Source: Fervidobacterium sp. UBA5837
GTDB taxonomy: Bacteria > Thermotogota > Thermotogae > Thermotogales > Fervidobacteriaceae
DNA length: 33,365 bases
Direction: 5' to 3'
Assembly: GCA_002432805.1 (NCBI GenBank)
Contig: DJGV01000016.1
Coordinates: forward strand, 824 to 34,188
Of this stretch, positions 31,503 to 33,365 are shown piece by piece (the stretch's first letter is position 1; every line of letters begins with the position of its first letter). The notes under the pieces are model-generated. The model did no database searches. It was not told where the DNA came from and saw only the letters and a list, made by a program, of their open reading frames with translations. Made by a program: the position numbers and the translations under genes.

Positions 31503-33365
31503 TCATTTGAACAATCCGTAGATTGTATTAAACATCGTTACTAGAGGAGCAATCGTACTTATCCAATCTGCTGCTGTCTTGAGCATATCCGCTGGCACGA
31601 AAACAACATCACCTGGCTCAATTGTGGTTAAATCTACATTCCCACCACTTGTAACTGCGGAAAGATTTATCTTTACCGCTTGTCCATTGACTCCACCTTT
31701 GTATAGCCATACGGTTGATGGGACGGCCTTTGATGTAAAGTATCCCGATTGAATAATCGCTTGCAGCACTGTCATTCCTTCTGTAATCTGAACAACACCT
31801 GGATTTTTTACCTCGCCAAGTACGTAAACAAAATTCATTGATGCATCACTTATCCGTACTATATCTCCGGGTTTTACGTTATATCCAGTTGCCTCGGAGA
31901 TCGTCTTAAGCGTGATTAACTGCTTACTTGTCCCACTTGTTAACTCGATCTTTCCATAATTCTTGCTCATGCCAACTTTGCTTAGTACTTCGTAGAGTGT
32001 CATATTCCTATCTGTGTATATCATGTTAGGTTTTCCAGTTGGATCTACAACGTAGATGTAGTTTTTCGTATCCACATCAAATAGTATGGTCGAATTTGAT
32101 TTCAGTGGGAGATTCACATATTCATTCCACGTAATCTTAGTGCTTTCATCACTTATTATTGCAATGTCTTTGCTCGTTCCTTCCTTTATACCTCCGAGTT
32201 TGCCTATGAGCGTTCTTAGATCGAAATCTTCCGACTGCGTAAATCTCACCAGTCCATTCTGCATACCTTTTCCAAATACGTAAACTTGTTTTGGAATGCT
32301 CTCTGTTACGTAAACAAAATCACCATCTTCAAGTGACAAATTGTCCAATCCTTTGAATACTTTCTGTGCATCGTATTCCAGTATTTTATCTTGCCTAATT
32401 ATCGTTATCTTATCGGATACATAATATTCATTTGGAGATATTATGAGCCCACCCAGTTTTGCAAAGAGTGTTTGTAAATCAGCAGTTTCATAGTAGTCAA
32501 ACGATACTCTGCCAGTATTCTTGATGTAACCCATTGCTGTAACGTAAATCGGTTTTTTCAATTGAACATTGAGTATAGTTCCCTTTTGAATCGTTAGGTC
32601 CTTTGTAAAATCAATTGAAGTGTCACCATTTGTTATTTTTTCAATTTTTCTGTGATCGCTTAATCCAACTTTGGCAAGTACCCTTTGCATCGTAATGGGC
32701 TCATTGTACGCAAATGTAACATATGCTGCCACATCGCCTGTAAGATATACCGCATTGGTTTCAGCCTGCTTTAAGATAACTGTGTCGTACTTGACAAGCG
32801 GTACTGATATTTGGTCATATAGTAATTGGTTTATCGCGTATTCTTGTTGTTGGCCATCCCTTATCAGTAACACTTTCTCTATGCTTTCTGGCTGCAATAT
32901 ACCAAGTTTCTTTATCAAATATGAAAGTGTTCTTGGTTCTTTGTATGTGAGTTGTACCGTGCCAACACTTGTTCCAATCGTATTCACAATGAAGGGATCG
33001 TATGTAATCTGAACTATATCGCCAAGATTCAGTTCATAGTCTTTTGAACCGTATATTACATCTTTCAGGTCTATAGCTGCAGAGTTGTTGACCGTTGCAT
33101 AACCATCATTTTCGATATCCTCACTTGGAAGCCCTACTTTTGCGACAAGTAACTTCAGTGTCTTCAATTCACCGGGTTCAAACACAATTCTTCCCTTTGT
33201 GTTCGTTGCGCCTTGTACGTAAACATAGAATTCAGTATATTTCTTGATTTCCACAACGTCTTTGTCTTTCAACATGTACGTAGAAAGTTCGGACATATCG
33301 ACAATCTGGTTGTTGATCTTTACCGATTCTATCCATTTCATCTGGTCAGTCTTTAGACCACCGAT
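31503..33365 (-). CDS. Multi-SLBB polysaccharide export protein (5' end beyond window)
   Basis: The frame is open to the right edge; the ATG at 33341 has no ribosome site, and IGGLKTDQ just before it reads as part of an SLBB repeat, so the true start is outside. About 620 residues are visible. Counting from that ATG, seven SLBB-like repeats lie at about 38-116, 117-193, 196-262, 264-347, 351-424, 427-500 and 503-583. They share a YVxG...G.V.....TL..lL.kxGG... pattern, clearest in the last (FVYVLGEVKNPGVVQITEG). The C-terminal WISTIAPLVTMFNTIYGLF is an amphipathic or hydrophobic helix, recalling the outer-membrane helix of Wza. Wza has far fewer repeats. Role: periplasm-spanning or envelope conduit for exopolysaccharide, paired with the Wzc-like kinase 57 bp downstream. 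Confidence 0.88.
   Translation of the reverse strand: MGGLKTDQMKWIESVKINNQIVDMSELSTYMLKDKDVVEIKKYTEFYVYVQGATNTKGRIVFEPGELKTLKLLVAKVGLPSEDIENDGYATVNNSAAIDLKDVIYGSKDYELNLGDIVQITYDPFIVNTIGTSVGTVQLTYKEPRTLSYLIKKLGILQPESIEKVLLIRDGQQQEYAINQLLYDQISVPLVKYDTVILKQAETNAVYLTGDVAAYVTFAYNEPITMQRVLAKVGLSDHRKIEKITNGDTSIDFTKDLTIQKGTILNVQLKKPIYVTAMGYIKNTGRVSFDYYETADLQTLFAKLGGLIISPNEYYVSDKITIIRQDKILEYDAQKVFKGLDNLSLEDGDFVYVTESIPKQVYVFGKGMQNGLVRFTQSEDFDLRTLIGKLGGIKEGTSKDIAIISDESTKITWNEYVNLPLKSNSTILFDVDTKNYIYVVDPTGKPNMIYTDRNMTLYEVLSKVGMSKNYGKIELTSGTSKQLITLKTISEATGYNVKPGDIVRISDASMNFVYVLGEVKNPGVVQITEGMTVLQAIIQSGYFTSKAVPSTVWLYKGGVNGQAVKINLSAVTSGGNVDLTTIEPGDVVFVPADMLKTAADWISTIAPLVTMFNTIYGLFK

Noticed and set aside
33341..33341. 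ATG as the true start of the SLBB protein
   Set aside because: No ribosome site precedes it, and the in-frame codons to the window edge continue an SLBB-like repeat.

Overview
The window looks like a chromosomal segment of a thermophilic member of the Thermotogota, most likely Fervidobacterium or a close relative. This is inferred from gene content and protein style: Lys/Glu-rich proteins, AGA/AGG arginine codons, strong GGAGG ribosome sites, a moderate-to-low G+C impression, and a short ManC resembling the Thermotoga type. No database search was possible. There is no prophage, insertion sequence, CRISPR array, tRNA or rRNA visible.

Left part (1-6.8 kb). After the possible tail of an upstream gene and a strong terminator, a minus-strand pair encodes a PatB/MalY-type C-S lyase fused to a GNAT acetyltransferase, followed by a secreted PAP2 phosphatase. 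Divergent from it is a plus-strand pair: a membrane-anchored, apparently inactive S41-peptidase-like protein and a PAS-SpoIIE/PP2C phosphatase. The phosphatase gene ends tail to tail on guaA (GMP synthase).

Middle part (6.8-16.9 kb). Nine minus-strand genes run in one direction: ketoacyl-synthase-III-like enzyme, acetyl-CoA hydrolase/transferase-family CoA-transferase, a complete branched-chain-amino-acid-type (HAAT) ABC importer (LivK, H, M, G, F), an alpha/beta hydrolase and a methyl-accepting chemotaxis protein. The arrangement suggests a sense-import-activate module for a small carboxylate, amide or amino acid. The substrate cannot be read from the sequence. This is the best candidate here for an undescribed functional unit.

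Right part (16.9-33.4 kb). A 650-bp non-coding stretch with several perfect palindromes precedes a plus-strand operon: GH20-like hexosaminidase, an orphan two-domain FbpB/ThiP-type permease and a phosphohexomutase. Then come a PhzF-family protein (minus), a YfcE-like metallophosphoesterase (plus) and an ExoA-like glycosyltransferase (minus). The last block is an exopolysaccharide locus. UDP-GlcNAc 2-epimerase, mannose-1-phosphate guanylyltransferase and a DUF3298/RsiV-like protein lie on the plus strand. Facing them on the minus strand are a multi-SLBB export protein (cut by the window end), a Wzc-like tyrosine autokinase with a ten-tyrosine tail, and its probable cognate PHP-type phosphatase CpsB/YwqE. 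Together these supply nucleotide sugars and a phospho-regulated export machine.
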